A stretch of DNA of 64,000 nucleotides, from assembly GCA_022736555.1 (NCBI GenBank), contig DZCW01000004.1:1-64000 (forward strand). Direction: 5' to 3'. The notes beneath the pieces were generated by a model. It saw only the letters and a list, made by a program, of their open reading frames with translations. It did no database searches and was not told the origin of the DNA. The number at the start of each line of letters is the position of its first letter. The first letter of the stretch is position 1. Position numbers and translations under genes: made by a program. The stretch is from Candidatus Saccharimonas sp. GTDB taxonomy: Bacteria; Patescibacteriota; Saccharimonadia; Saccharimonadales; Saccharimonadaceae. Positions 25,925-35,381 of the stretch are shown here, piece by piece.

Positions 25925-26343
25925 ATCTTGTCCTTTTTGAAAACGAATTTACTATATAGTAGGTAATTCCAAACCAAAGTTACGCAGGTCGCAATTAATT
26001 TACCTATTAGTAATATAACACTACTATTTAGTAACCATTGTTCGACTAATAATTTTACTAAATTAATAATAATTGGTTGGATGATCCATAACCCAACTAG
26101 GGTTATTAATAAGAAGTAAGCCATCTGTAATTTATCGGTATTATTGTTTTTAAAAGTAAATTTCTTATTTGCAAAGAAACTAAAGATTAGGGCTACGGAG
26201 GTAGATATGATGTTACCAAAAAATACGGGTGTACTGAATATATTTACCAAGAAAAATAAAATACTAAAATCGATTAATGTATTCAGGCCACCAACGACAA
26301 TAAAGCGTATTTTCTCAGCGTGTTTTTTTAGGAGCTTTTCCAA
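25921..26343 (-). CDS. GtrA-like four-TM membrane protein
   Basis: A 140-aa protein with four TM helices (IRFIVVGGLNTLIDFSILFF at the start is typical of GtrA/DPMS3). The family helps flip or position polyprenyl-linked sugars. A TTG start at 26343 is proposed because GAGGAATATC lies just upstream, inside the 3' end of the preceding GT2 gene (29-nt overlap). The longer open frame to 26445 would be unusual for the family. It pairs with the adjacent GT2 as in GtrA/GtrB modules. Confidence 0.82.
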   Translation of the reverse strand: MEKLLKKHAEKIRFIVVGGLNTLIDFSILFFLVNIFSTPVFFGNIISTSVALIFSFFANKKFTFKNNNTDKLQMAYFLLITLVGLWIIQPIIINLVKLLVEQWLLNSSVILLIGKLIATCVTLVWNYLLYSKFVFKKDKI

Positions 26344-27265
26344 GATGATATTCCTCGATAAAGTACAGTGGGCGACCCTTTGTTTCGTTAAAAATTCGTC
26401 CAATATATTCACCAATAATGCCGAGTGATAGTAATTGGATTCCACCTAGAAACAATATAACTGCCATTAGCGACGGATAACCGGCGACCGGGTCGCCAAA
26501 TATTGTCGTTTTAATGATGATTATTAGAATGAATATGAAGGCGATTATGGATACTAAAAATCCCATAAATGAAGATATTCGAAGTGGGGCGGTAGTAAAC
26601 GAAGTAATACCATCTACAGCTAGATTAAATAGCTTCACGTAGTTCCATTTAGTTTCACCGGCGACACGTGGGTCGCGGTGGTAGGTAATTTCTTTTTTAC
26701 TATAACCAATCCAGCTAAACATGCCTTTAGTGTAGCGCTGTGATTCGCGAATCTGTTTTATAGCCTCAACACAACGTCGGTCGAGCAATCTAAAATCACC
26801 CGTATCGATTTGGATAGGGATGTTGGTGGATTTTTGTAATATCTTGTAAAACCACTGCGAGCTGGTTTTTTTGAACCACGTCTCGCCTTCACGGCTAATG
26901 CGTTTAGCGTACACGTCGTCGTAACCATATTCCCAATATTTAATCATTTTAGGGATTAGTTCTGGTGGATCCTGTAGATCGGCATCTATAATTACCGTGG
27001 CATCGCCGGTTACGTGGTCAAAACCAGCAATCATTGCGATTTCCTTACCAAAATTACGCGATAGATTGACATATGATACGCGGTCGTCGGTTTTTGAATA
27101 TTCTTTGATTATTTCAAGTGTCTTATCGCGGCTGCCGTCGTTTATAAATAAAAATTCAAAATCGTAATCTCGATTATTATTAGCTAATTTACCGAGTCGT
27201 TGATATAGCGATTCAAGGGAAGCTTCTTCGTTGTAGGCGGGTATTAATACGCTGATCTTTTTCAT
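26315..27265 (-). CDS. GT2 polyprenyl-phosphate glycosyltransferase (GtrB/DPM1-like)
   Basis: A 316-aa enzyme. An N-terminal GT-A domain has KISVLIPAYNEE, the metal-binding DADLQDPPEL (about residue 93) and the acceptor-site segment RYTKGMFSWIGY. Two C-terminal TM helices (about 225-290) follow. This is the architecture of enzymes that load a sugar on undecaprenyl phosphate. The next gene, GtrA-like, would move the lipid-linked sugar across the membrane. ATG 27265. Confidence 0.88.
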   Translation of the reverse strand: MKKISVLIPAYNEEASLESLYQRLGKLANNNRDYDFEFLFINDGSRDKTLEIIKEYSKTDDRVSYVNLSRNFGKEIAMIAGFDHVTGDATVIIDADLQDPPELIPKMIKYWEYGYDDVYAKRISREGETWFKKTSSQWFYKILQKSTNIPIQIDTGDFRLLDRRCVEAIKQIRESQRYTKGMFSWIGYSKKEITYHRDPRVAGETKWNYVKLFNLAVDGITSFTTAPLRISSFMGFLVSIIAFIFILIIIIKTTIFGDPVAGYPSLMAVILFLGGIQLLSLGIIGEYIGRIFNETKGRPLYFIEEYHLGKAPKKTR

Positions 27266-27518
27266 CTCGTTAGAAATCCTTTGATAGGTTATTATTATCA
27301 GTAATCACTCGTTTAATTATTATATAAGCGTAGATGTGTGCGGAATTCATCAATACTAGTATATCACTAGAAAAGAGTGTCTTGGCCGTCCGATTCGCCA
27401 AATATCGAATGGAGCCTCATATCTGACCTGGTTAAAATCGTAATGAGCATATTGAGGACTAACGCTAAAATGTCTATAGCTCAAATAACCCTGATATAAT
27501 TAATCAATCGGAGGAAAT

Positions 27519-28073
27519 ATGCCAGAATTATTAAATCAATTATCGAATATAGATACTAACGAATCGGTCAGTAAGGGTCAAATTGTTAACGAAATAAAAG
27601 AGTATATAGAAGCCAATAATTATACTATTGTCGAGATGGATGACAAGAGGCCTTGGGGGGCTTATTTCAAACTAGATAATAATGAAGCTGATATATTTGT
27701 AAAAGAATTTTTTCCAGAGTTAAGCTCTACGGAAGCTAGATTAGGAAATGATAAAGCAGAACTAAGTCCAAAAATTTTATTAGTGTCACCTAGCCAAAGA
27801 TTGAGTTGGCAGTATCATAATCGTCGTGCTGAAATATGGGCATTCTTAAATAAAGGCTCATATAATAAAAGTCTAACTGATAACGAAGGAGAGGTGCAGA
27901 CCGCGGATGCTAGTGACGTCGTTCAATTCGCCGCAACTGAGCGTCATCGTTTAATCGGTTGTGTCGCCACCTATTCCTTAGTGGCAGAGATATGGCAACA
28001 TACTGATTCGAATAATATGTCAGATGAAGGTGATATAGTGCGAATTCAGGATGACTACAACAGAAATTCATAA
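27519..28073 (+). CDS. Cupin protein like type II mannose-6-phosphate isomerase
   Basis: A 184-aa protein. From RPWGAYFKL (about residue 45) a cupin barrel follows, with SPSQRLSWQYHNRRAEIW supplying probable metal-binding His/Glu, and GDIVRIQDDYNR at the end. This resembles the isomerase part of bifunctional PMI/GMP proteins. A role in fructose-6-P to mannose-6-P conversion for GDP-mannose is plausible, since manC is at 47263, but the N-terminal 40 residues are unusual. GGAGG lies 5-6 nt before ATG 27519, with TATAAT about 20 nt further upstream. Confidence 0.72.
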   Translation: MPELLNQLSNIDTNESVSKGQIVNEIKEYIEANNYTIVEMDDKRPWGAYFKLDNNEADIFVKEFFPELSSTEARLGNDKAELSPKILLVSPSQRLSWQYHNRRAEIWAFLNKGSYNKSLTDNEGEVQTADASDVVQFAATERHRLIGCVATYSLVAEIWQHTDSNNMSDEGDIVRIQDDYNRNS

Positions 28074-28385
28074 TTCAAAGATGGTGTAAAAAGTGGGACG
28101 GTCTAACTACGGTTATCTGCTAAGCGTATTTATACAGTCTTAAAGACGAGCCCAGCAACTTATATTAAAGGGCTTAAACAAAATAAAGAAATGCCTAAAC
28201 TAAGTCGAGAATTGGTGTCCTATAAAAGCAGAGGTTGATATACATAAGCCAAAAGACTTTGTCGTGTCTAACCCTGATGGTCTCATTAAGGTAAGATGTT
28301 AAGGCATCTACCAGATACTAGGTTTAGACACTATGTCTTCGTAGTTGTAGATGTCGATAATATTGATTTAAGATGATTTTGTCTC
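28074..28385 (+). pseudogene. Possible decayed transposase fragment
   Basis: No intact gene. Frames broken by stops and shifts read like pieces of an IS3/IS481-type transposase: a KPKDFVVSNPDGLI segment and, one frame over, HLPDTRFRHYVFVVVDV, reminiscent of the rve-domain strand carrying the first catalytic Asp. No terminal inverted repeats found by eye. Recognition is weak. Confidence 0.3.
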
Positions 28386-28391
28386 TATAAT
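28386..28391 (+). promoter_or_regulatory. -10 box of the wzm-like gene
   Basis: TATAAT, 10 nt before the GTG at 28402. Confidence 0.5.
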
Positions 28392-28401
28392 AGTAGTAAT
28401 T

Positions 28402-29223
28402 GTGAAAACTTTCGAACAACTCAAACAGAAATATCATTACTCGGCTATTCTACTTAGGCAACTTGTTATTACTGATTTTAAAATTAGGTACAAGAATTCA
28501 GTCTTGGGTTATGTTTGGACATTAATACGGCCTTTAGCACTTTTTGCTATATTGTATGTTGTTTTTGTGATGTTCTTGAGGGTTGGCGATGCGGTGCCGC
28601 ATTATGCAGTCTATCTGTTGCTAGGTATAATATTATGGAATTATTTCGTTGAAGTTACTAATAATGGTGTATCGGCCATAGTGGGCAAGGGTGATATGTT
28701 ATGTAAGCTGGCTTTTCCTCGTTATGTAGTTGTTGTTTCTGGTTCATTTTCTGCGCTCATTAGCTTAATGATTAATTTAATGGTTTTTACTTTCTTTATG
28801 ATTATTAATGGGGTGCCATTCACCTGGAATATATTGTGGTTAATCCCATTGATTATTGAGCTTTTTATATTTTCGTTATCGATTGCGTTCATATTGAGCG
28901 CATTATATGTTCGTTTTAGGGATATAAATTATATATGGGAAGTTGTATTACAGGCTGGATTCTATGCGACACCAATTTTATATCCAATCACACTCGTCGT
29001 GGCGATGTCTCCATTAATATCTAAAATAATGATACTAAATCCGATTGCCCAAATTATGCAGGACGCTAGGCATTTAATCATAACCCAAGATGCTGTGACT
29101 ATCGGTGGCATCTATGGCAATACATTCGCAAGGCTCATACCGCTTGCGATAGTTATTATCCTTGCATTGATTAGCTCAGTTTATTTCAAGAAAAAGTCCC
29201 CAAGCTTTGCGGAGGAGATTTAA
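28402..29223 (+). CDS. ABC-2 polysaccharide export permease (Wzm-like)
   Basis: A 273-aa inner-membrane protein with six TM helices. The N-terminal amphipathic lead with VITDFKIRYKNSVLGYVWTLIRPL is characteristic of Wzm/TagG permeases. It forms the channel for lipid-linked polysaccharide with the ATPase encoded next, whose ATG touches its stop (TAATG at 29221-29225). GTG start. Confidence 0.9.
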   Translation: MKTFEQLKQKYHYSAILLRQLVITDFKIRYKNSVLGYVWTLIRPLALFAILYVVFVMFLRVGDAVPHYAVYLLLGIILWNYFVEVTNNGVSAIVGKGDMLCKLAFPRYVVVVSGSFSALISLMINLMVFTFFMIINGVPFTWNILWLIPLIIELFIFSLSIAFILSALYVRFRDINYIWEVVLQAGFYATPILYPITLVVAMSPLISKIMILNPIAQIMQDARHLIITQDAVTIGGIYGNTFARLIPLAIVIILALISSVYFKKKSPSFAEEI

Positions 29224-30431
29224 TGAACGAAGATATAGCTATTAGCGTAAAAAACGTTTCAAAAAATTTTAAACTGCCACATGAAAAGGCAGATAGCATT
29301 AAAAGTCTTTTTGTAAACCCATTTAATAAAAGCCGAAATAAGTTCGAAGTTCAGCATGCCCTGCGTAACATTTCCTTCGATATCCCTAAGGGTGAATTCT
29401 TTGGTATCGTTGGACGAAATGGGAGTGGAAAGAGTACTCTGTTAAAGATAATCGCTGGTATATATCAGCCGAATAAGGGGAGTATATCAGTTAACGGAAA
29501 GTTGGTGCCGTTTATCGAACTAGGCGTGGGATTTAATCCTCAGCTAACTGGTAGGGAAAACGTCTATCTAAATGGTGCATTACTTGGTTTTTCGGAAAAA
29601 GAAGTCGATAAAAAATACGATTCAATTGTTGATTTTGCTGAAATTGAACGTTTTATGGATCAGAAGCTCAAAAATTATAGTAGCGGTATGCAGGTTAGGT
29701 TGGCCTTCTCGGTTGCAACGATACTTGCCGAATCAGACATACTCCTCATCGATGAAGTTCTTGCTGTTGGTGATGCCGATTTTCAACGTAAATGCTTTGA
29801 ATACTTTAAAAAGTTGAAAAAACACAAAAAGACAGTCGTCTTCGTGTCGCACGACATGTCGGCTGTACGCGAGTTTTGTGATCGAGCTATTCTGATTGAA
29901 TCTAGTGAAATTATTGCTGAAGGTTCTGTAGATACAGTAGCCAGCCAGTACAGTCGTCTCTTTTTAGATATTGACGAAGAAACACGCAGTAATCAATCTT
30001 CAGAACGGTGGGGCGACCAGAGAGCTAGTTTCAGACGAGTAAAAATCACTTCTGGTAAAGTTCTAAATGATTCAAGCCAAACGATTATCTTTGAAGCTGA
30101 GATTATAGCTAATAAGGATATTGATAGTCTCGTGACAGGATCATCGATTACTACGGCCACAGGAGAAGAGTTGTGCGGCACGAACACACAGCACCGAAAA
30201 GTGAAAATTGAGCACATCAAGAAGGGTGAAGTAATGAAAATCGTTTGGGAATATCCGAATATCTTTTCAGATGGCCGTTACACTATAAACGTAACACTTC
30301 ACGGACCAAATGGTGGAGTAGTCGCAGAATGGTGGGAGGGGGCTGAGAGTTTCGTTGTGAGACGAGAAGAGAAGTCACCGTTCCCTACTACCCCAGATAT
30401 CAAACTACAACTAATACGTAAGGTGAGTTAA
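29223..30431 (+). CDS. ABC polysaccharide export ATPase (Wzt-like, with C-terminal domain)
   Basis: A 402-aa ATPase. Walker A GRNGSGKST (64-72), ABC signature YSSGMQVR (about 155), Walker B ILLIDEVLAVGD (about 178) and the H-loop VFVSHD. About 150 extra C-terminal residues (from SSERWGDQRASFRRVKI) form the beta-sandwich Wzt C domain, which in O-antigen exporters binds the non-reducing end of a finished chain. Export by the ABC route, with chain-end recognition, is therefore likely for at least one polymer. Confidence 0.9.
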   Translation: MNEDIAISVKNVSKNFKLPHEKADSIKSLFVNPFNKSRNKFEVQHALRNISFDIPKGEFFGIVGRNGSGKSTLLKIIAGIYQPNKGSISVNGKLVPFIELGVGFNPQLTGRENVYLNGALLGFSEKEVDKKYDSIVDFAEIERFMDQKLKNYSSGMQVRLAFSVATILAESDILLIDEVLAVGDADFQRKCFEYFKKLKKHKKTVVFVSHDMSAVREFCDRAILIESSEIIAEGSVDTVASQYSRLFLDIDEETRSNQSSERWGDQRASFRRVKITSGKVLNDSSQTIIFEAEIIANKDIDSLVTGSSITTATGEELCGTNTQHRKVKIEHIKKGEVMKIVWEYPNIFSDGRYTINVTLHGPNGGVVAEWWEGAESFVVRREEKSPFPTTPDIKLQLIRKVS

Positions 30432-30433
30432 CG

Positions 30434-31633
30434 ATGAAAATGAATGCCAAGATCCCCCATATTAAAGTAGACGCATTCCCCCTCGTGGATAACCATTTTA
30501 GCGGTGTGGGACACTATACGCTCGGTATCATATCTGGTTTTGATGAACTTGCGGGCGAGGGGAAGCTTACCTACGATCTTATTACACCACATAATCGATC
30601 GGGTATGCTTGCTAAATACGGCTTTAGGAATTACCGAAAAGTTATAAAGAGCCCCATTTCAAGTAAGGTCTTACGGGGCTTTATGAAGTACCGCTGGCGA
30701 GTTCCGATTGACTTTATATTTGGTCAGGGAAAGTATTACTTCCCGTCTTTCTTGTCGTGGCCAACTTGGGTGGCGGAATCGGTAGTCGTTATCCACGACG
30801 TAACATATTTGGCTGTGCCCGAGTGTGTCGATAAGGGAAACAGGGAATATCTATCGAAGACAGTCCCATTCTCTATGAAGAACTCAAAGAATATTATCGC
30901 TGTGTCCGAGTTTAGTAAATCAGAAATCATTAAATACTACAATATTGAGCCTTCACGAATCCACGTTGCAACCCCATCTATAGACAGAAGAAATTTTTAT
31001 AAGAGGAGCGACGAGGAAATATTTAAGGTGAAGATGAAGTATGACATCTTTAGCGACCATTACATCTTGTCTGTAGGTAATATCGAACCTCGCAAGAACT
31101 ATGACAAGTTGGTAGATGCATATACGAGCCTACCAAGATCGATTACGGATAAGTACCCACTTGTTATTGTCGGTGCGGGCGGTTGGAACAATGCACACGT
31201 GAAGGAGCGCATTCAAGCTGCAAAAGAGAATGGCTATCACATCATAAATCCTAAGCAATTCGTTGAGGACAAGGATATGCCGGCACTGTATAGTGGCGCT
31301 CAATTTTTCGTCTTTACTCCAATATACGAAGGATTTGGTATGCCTCCGCTTGAGGCGTATGCGTGTGGAACGCCTGTCTTGGCGAGTAGGGTTGCCTCTG
31401 TTCCCGAGGCTGCCGGCAAGGCAGCGGTTTACGCTAACCCATTTGATGTAGAAGATATTGCAAAAAAACTAGCCTACATGGTAAAGGTAACAGAAAAAGA
31501 TAGACATCAATTCGATAAGGCTATAGAAAAGCACCTTGCTGAGCTTAGTTGGCGAAAGAGCGCGGAGATTACCGCATACGCTTTGACTAACTTGCCGATT
31601 GAATATTTCCAGAAAGGAACAGGCGACGTATGA
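30434..31633 (+). CDS. Glycosyltransferase family 4
   Basis: A 399-aa GT-B enzyme. N domain with [16 protein letters not shown] domain with [27 protein letters not shown] and [38 protein letters not shown] (E-x7-E motif). It starts 2 nt after the Wzt-like gene and overlaps the next GT by 4 nt, so it belongs to the same operon. Base composition becomes visibly G+C-richer here than in the genes at 25-29 kb. Confidence 0.88.
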   Translation: MKMNAKIPHIKVDAFPLVDNHFSGVGHYTLGIISGFDELAGEGKLTYDLITPHNRSGMLAKYGFRNYRKVIKSPISSKVLRGFMKYRWRVPIDFIFGQGKYYFPSFLSWPTWVAESVVVIHDVTYLAVPECVDKGNREYLSKTVPFSMKNSKNIIAVSEFSKSEIIKYYNIEPSRIHVATPSIDRRNFYKRSDEEIFKVKMKYDIFSDHYILSVGNIEPRKNYDKLVDAYTSLPRSITDKYPLVIVGAGGWNNAHVKERIQAAKENGYHIINPKQFVEDKDMPALYSGAQFFVFTPIYEGFGMPPLEAYACGTPVLASRVASVPEAAGKAAVYANPFDVEDIAKKLAYMVKVTEKDRHQFDKAIEKHLAELSWRKSAEITAYALTNLPIEYFQKGTGDV

Positions 31634-32859
31634 ATATAGGAATAGATTTGAGGCCATTACAGACCGGTCATAAGTATCGAGGTATCGGGGAGGTGACAAA
31701 ACAGGTTACGAATCGGATTTTATCTCTTGCCCAAAAACAGGAGGGTGTAAAGTTTATATTCTACGAATACGATGATGACGATCCAAAAGAACTTCTGACT
31801 CTTCCCAAAGGCATCGAATACGCAGTTATTAAACAGGGATTAATGCCCGAGAATAATAAGAATCGTACTATGTCAGACAAGATTCGAGATGTATTTAATG
31901 CACTGTACGGCAACCCCGTTAATGGTTCGAATGAATCTGATGTGTTTTTGCAATTTGACTATGCATTTGGTGTGCCCCGAGATTCAAAGACACTTCTTAT
32001 AAAACATGATCTTATACCCCTCGTATTTTGGGACCAATTCTTTGAATCCGCATGGGTACCTTTCAAGAACTACGCTGCCCGTACGACGATACGCACGCTT
32101 TTTATTAACTATAAATACAATCGCGTATTGCGCCGCTCGCTACATCGAGCCAAAAAAATCGCAACAGTATCTGATAGTACAAAGCGCGACATCATACGAT
32201 TTTTCCATGTGAACCCAAAAAAAATAATCACAACACATCTCGGTGTAAGTCTTGAAGCAGTGAAGACAGATGCAAAAAAAGCTTCGACCACTATGCCAAC
32301 CAAGCCGTACTTGCTTTTTGTGGGTGCCGGCGACGCCCGTCGTCGGATTGACGACTTAGTAGCGGCGTATAACAACCTAAAAGCCGAAGGACGTAACATA
32401 CAACTGGTATTGGCGGGTGAAAATTTTCAGAGTCCTGACAGTATACCGAATAAGTTGACGCGTCAGGCGGTGAAAGAATCGTCGTATCGAGGAGATATCC
32501 TTACAGTAGGGTATGTAGACGATTTCGTAAAACAAGAACTCTTCAGGAAAGCCATAGCTTTTGTCTATCCGACACAATATGAGGGATTCGGGATACCGAT
32601 ACTCGAGGCTATGCTGCTTGAATGTCCAGCTATCTCTTATTGCAATTCATCGATACCTGAAGTCGGCGGAAACTATGTGTACTATGCAAGGAACTGGGCG
32701 GATATAAAACGTCAGGCTGAATATATATTGTCACTCCCGGAAAAAGAGAACGACTTACGAAAGAAAAAAGCAAAGACCCATGCAGAGCAATTCACTTGGG
32801 AAAAGACAGCAGCCGTCATATATCGCGAGTTAGTAGATTCGACAAGAGCTAGAATCTAA
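31630..32859 (+). CDS. Glycosyltransferase family 4
   Basis: A 409-aa GT-B enzyme. Seen: IDLRPLQTGHKYRGIGEVTKQ at the start, YLLFVGAGDARRRIDDLVAAYN and YPTQYEGFGIPILEAMLLECPAISYCNSSIPEVGG in the C domain. It overlaps the preceding GT by 4 nt and runs 11 nt into the convergent epimerase gene. Confidence 0.88.
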   Translation: MNIGIDLRPLQTGHKYRGIGEVTKQVTNRILSLAQKQEGVKFIFYEYDDDDPKELLTLPKGIEYAVIKQGLMPENNKNRTMSDKIRDVFNALYGNPVNGSNESDVFLQFDYAFGVPRDSKTLLIKHDLIPLVFWDQFFESAWVPFKNYAARTTIRTLFINYKYNRVLRRSLHRAKKIATVSDSTKRDIIRFFHVNPKKIITTHLGVSLEAVKTDAKKASTTMPTKPYLLFVGAGDARRRIDDLVAAYNNLKAEGRNIQLVLAGENFQSPDSIPNKLTRQAVKESSYRGDILTVGYVDDFVKQELFRKAIAFVYPTQYEGFGIPILEAMLLECPAISYCNSSIPEVGGNYVYYARNWADIKRQAEYILSLPEKENDLRKKKAKTHAEQFTWEKTAAVIYRELVDSTRARI

Positions 32860-33976
32860 AGTACGACTCCCCGTGGAGCGAGTCAACGATAACTTGCGAA
32901 GGAGAGAAGTCCTCAATATTACGCATAAGGTCCTTTTTGTTTTTATGATTTGTTAAGAACTTTTCTACATTTGTAACATCAAGACCTGATAACTCTGCGT
33001 TAAAGCCGATTCCATCAGGACGTTCAGTTTTTTTGCGATGAATTATCAATGGTATGCCAAGGAAGTACGCGTCTTCTTGTAATCCTCCGCCGTCCGTAAC
33101 GATATAATCAGCTCTACGAACTATTTCCATAAAATCGAAGTATGGTTGTTTTGGAATGACTGTAATGCCTTTTTTTTCAAAGTAATGTTCAAAGCCATAA
33201 GACTTAACCTTCTCCCATGTCGTAGAGTGTTGTGTGAAAACGACACGGTTTTTGGTAGAGGCATGACTATTGATTGCTTTAAGAATAGCCTCGAAATCAG
33301 CCCTGTTCTCAATTAACTCAGTACGATGCAACAAAACAAGACAATAATTAATCGGCAACTTTAAATCTTTAAAATCTGGGGTTAGGTATTTGTACGACTG
33401 CTCAATCGCATCCTTTGCTGTATTATAGCGAGTGTTGATTACCTTTCCCTTCAGGTGCTCATTACGAATATTCTGTTCGGCTTCGTTATTTGGCGGAAAG
33501 TGAACCCGCGAAAGCTTGCCCGCAATCCTTCTGTCGATTTCTTCAGGGAAAGGAGACCGCCAGTTGTGGGTTCGGAGACCTGCCTCGACATGTGCAACCT
33601 TCAGGCCAAGCATACGTCCCATGTAGGCGCCAATAACAGTCGTAAGTGTGTCGCCATGCACAATGGCAATGCTCTTCGTATTATGCTCGCGATCGTGTCG
33701 TCGTATTCTTGCTCGAAGTGAAATGAGATGGCGCAAAAAATTTGCGTGAGCAAAGAGCATCATGCCAAACATTTGTTTGATATTGCGGACATCCTCGCCA
33801 AACCATCCGCTAGATAAAGTAATGTCTGGAGTAATGCCAAGTTGCTCGTGTATTTTTTTAAGACCACCGTGGTGCTGCGACGAACAGATAAGTAATTGTT
33901 CTGACCGAGGAATTCGCTGGATAATGCCGAGCATCTTAATAAGCTCTGCGCTTGTGCCGTAAAAGATAATTATCAT
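32849..33976 (-). CDS. UDP-N-acetylglucosamine 2-epimerase family protein (WecB-like)
   Basis: A 375-aa protein. Seen: an N-terminal Rossmann-like start, IAIVHGDTLTTVIGAYMGRMLGLKVAHVEAGLRTHNWRSPFPEEIDRR (strong WecB/NeuC fingerprint, about residues 105-150), LLHRTE and DYIVTDGGGLQEDAYFLGIPLI. It would make UDP-ManNAc from UDP-GlcNAc or hydrolyse the nucleotide sugar. It is transcribed against the surrounding GT genes and overlaps one by 11 nt. Confidence 0.85.
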   Translation of the reverse strand: MIIIFYGTSAELIKMLGIIQRIPRSEQLLICSSQHHGGLKKIHEQLGITPDITLSSGWFGEDVRNIKQMFGMMLFAHANFLRHLISLRARIRRHDREHNTKSIAIVHGDTLTTVIGAYMGRMLGLKVAHVEAGLRTHNWRSPFPEEIDRRIAGKLSRVHFPPNNEAEQNIRNEHLKGKVINTRYNTAKDAIEQSYKYLTPDFKDLKLPINYCLVLLHRTELIENRADFEAILKAINSHASTKNRVVFTQHSTTWEKVKSYGFEHYFEKKGITVIPKQPYFDFMEIVRRADYIVTDGGGLQEDAYFLGIPLIIHRKKTERPDGIGFNAELSGLDVTNVEKFLTNHKNKKDLMRNIEDFSPSQVIVDSLHGESYFRF

Positions 33977-34024
33977 AAGATAAGTATATCACGCAAGAGA
34001 GCCGCAGCTTAAGTCGAGGATTCT

Positions 34025-35293
34025 TTATTGTGTTGTTTTGCTGTCCGTATGCCGGAACAGCTGACGTATAGCTATAATAATGGCATAAAGTACCACGCCG
34101 CAAATTGCGGATAGCCAGAGCGTAAGTATCATTGTTGCTGGGCTAGTACTGCCAAATATCGGTGGGAGGGTTATACATAACGCAAACACGAGACCGGCAA
34201 GGAGTACTGCACGCTTTTTACGGCGAACAAGCAGCGAGTACGCATAAAGTGCAACGGACGCGATAGTTAGTTGGTAAAGCGCACCGAACAGTAACCACTC
34301 GGTTTTGCCGCTGTATGCCGGTCCAAGAATGACTGGCAATAATGAATCTCCGAGTAGTGTGATGCCTGTGACGGCCGCAATAGCTAGAGCGAGGTAGAGT
34401 TTATAGGTGGTAGTAAGTACACGTCGATTAATATTCTGATTGTCCATCGATATTTCCGGGAGAATAATCCATACAAGAATGAATGCAAGATAGTATAGTG
34501 CGGCACCGAGGATACTGATTCCACTATACATACCTGCAAGTTCTGGCGCAAAAAATACCTTAGAAAGAGATATGTCGTAGCTTTGGATGAAACCCAGGGT
34601 CCCAACAACGAGCGCTACTTCGATGATATAGGAACGTATTCTAAGAAGACTGCGGAGTTCGGTGTGTGACATTTTTTTAAATAACGTGTTTAGGCTGGGT
34701 GTTTTGATGCCTGGATAAAGCTTCAGTAGGGCGATGCCAGCTAGCGCTCCAACAAGAACGCCAAACATTGCGCCTACAGAACCAGCTAATAGGCCCAGAA
34801 TCACGGCGAACATTAATTTTGCAAGGGAAGCTCCAAGTGTGCCAATGCCGATACGAACAAGCTCTTTATTGCCCTGTAGGTAGCCGTTCCACACAGTCAA
34901 TAGGATACTGAGTATGAGCACCGACGCCATCGGGATGAATATTAGAGCGTGCTCTATTTTGAATACAGCCTGAAGGAGTGGCCAGCACGCCAGCATAAGG
35001 ACACATAATATTCCAAACAACCAAAGTAGGGCTTTTTGGACAGTTTGAGTATACGCCCTGGCGTCTTCTTCGTTATATTTCTTTACTAGGTAAATGGAGA
35101 TGATATTGATTGCGAGTAGAATAGAGAGCACCTGACTTAGGGTGGCAGATGCCACGGCAAAGTCACCAAACTCAGACGGCGGTAGTATGCGCACGAGAAA
35201 AGGATATAGTGCGTAGTTGCAAAGTGCTGCAACTAGCGACAATATCGTGAAGAGAGTTGATTTTACATAAAAATTGTCTAAGTTTTTTTTCAT
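34025..35293 (-). CDS. Wzx-like polysaccharide flippase (MOP superfamily)
   Basis: A 422-aa protein with about 12 TM helices. The N-terminal STLFTILSLVAALCNYALYPFLVRILPPSEFGDFAVASA is typical of polysaccharide_synt family flippases that move undecaprenyl-linked repeat units. Having both an ABC exporter and a flippase suggests two export routes or a composite locus. The start lies 89 bp from the divergent GT gene at 35382. Confidence 0.87.
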   Translation of the reverse strand: MKKNLDNFYVKSTLFTILSLVAALCNYALYPFLVRILPPSEFGDFAVASATLSQVLSILLAINIISIYLVKKYNEEDARAYTQTVQKALLWLFGILCVLMLACWPLLQAVFKIEHALIFIPMASVLILSILLTVWNGYLQGNKELVRIGIGTLGASLAKLMFAVILGLLAGSVGAMFGVLVGALAGIALLKLYPGIKTPSLNTLFKKMSHTELRSLLRIRSYIIEVALVVGTLGFIQSYDISLSKVFFAPELAGMYSGISILGAALYYLAFILVWIILPEISMDNQNINRRVLTTTYKLYLALAIAAVTGITLLGDSLLPVILGPAYSGKTEWLLFGALYQLTIASVALYAYSLLVRRKKRAVLLAGLVFALCITLPPIFGSTSPATMILTLWLSAICGVVLYAIIIAIRQLFRHTDSKTTQ

Positions 35294-35381
35294 AGTGCTT
35301 GTCTGTATTTAGTATATACTAACGTGTAGTAGGATAATAATCCATGGCTTGTGTAGCAGCTATGGCTGGAGGTAAGGTTTA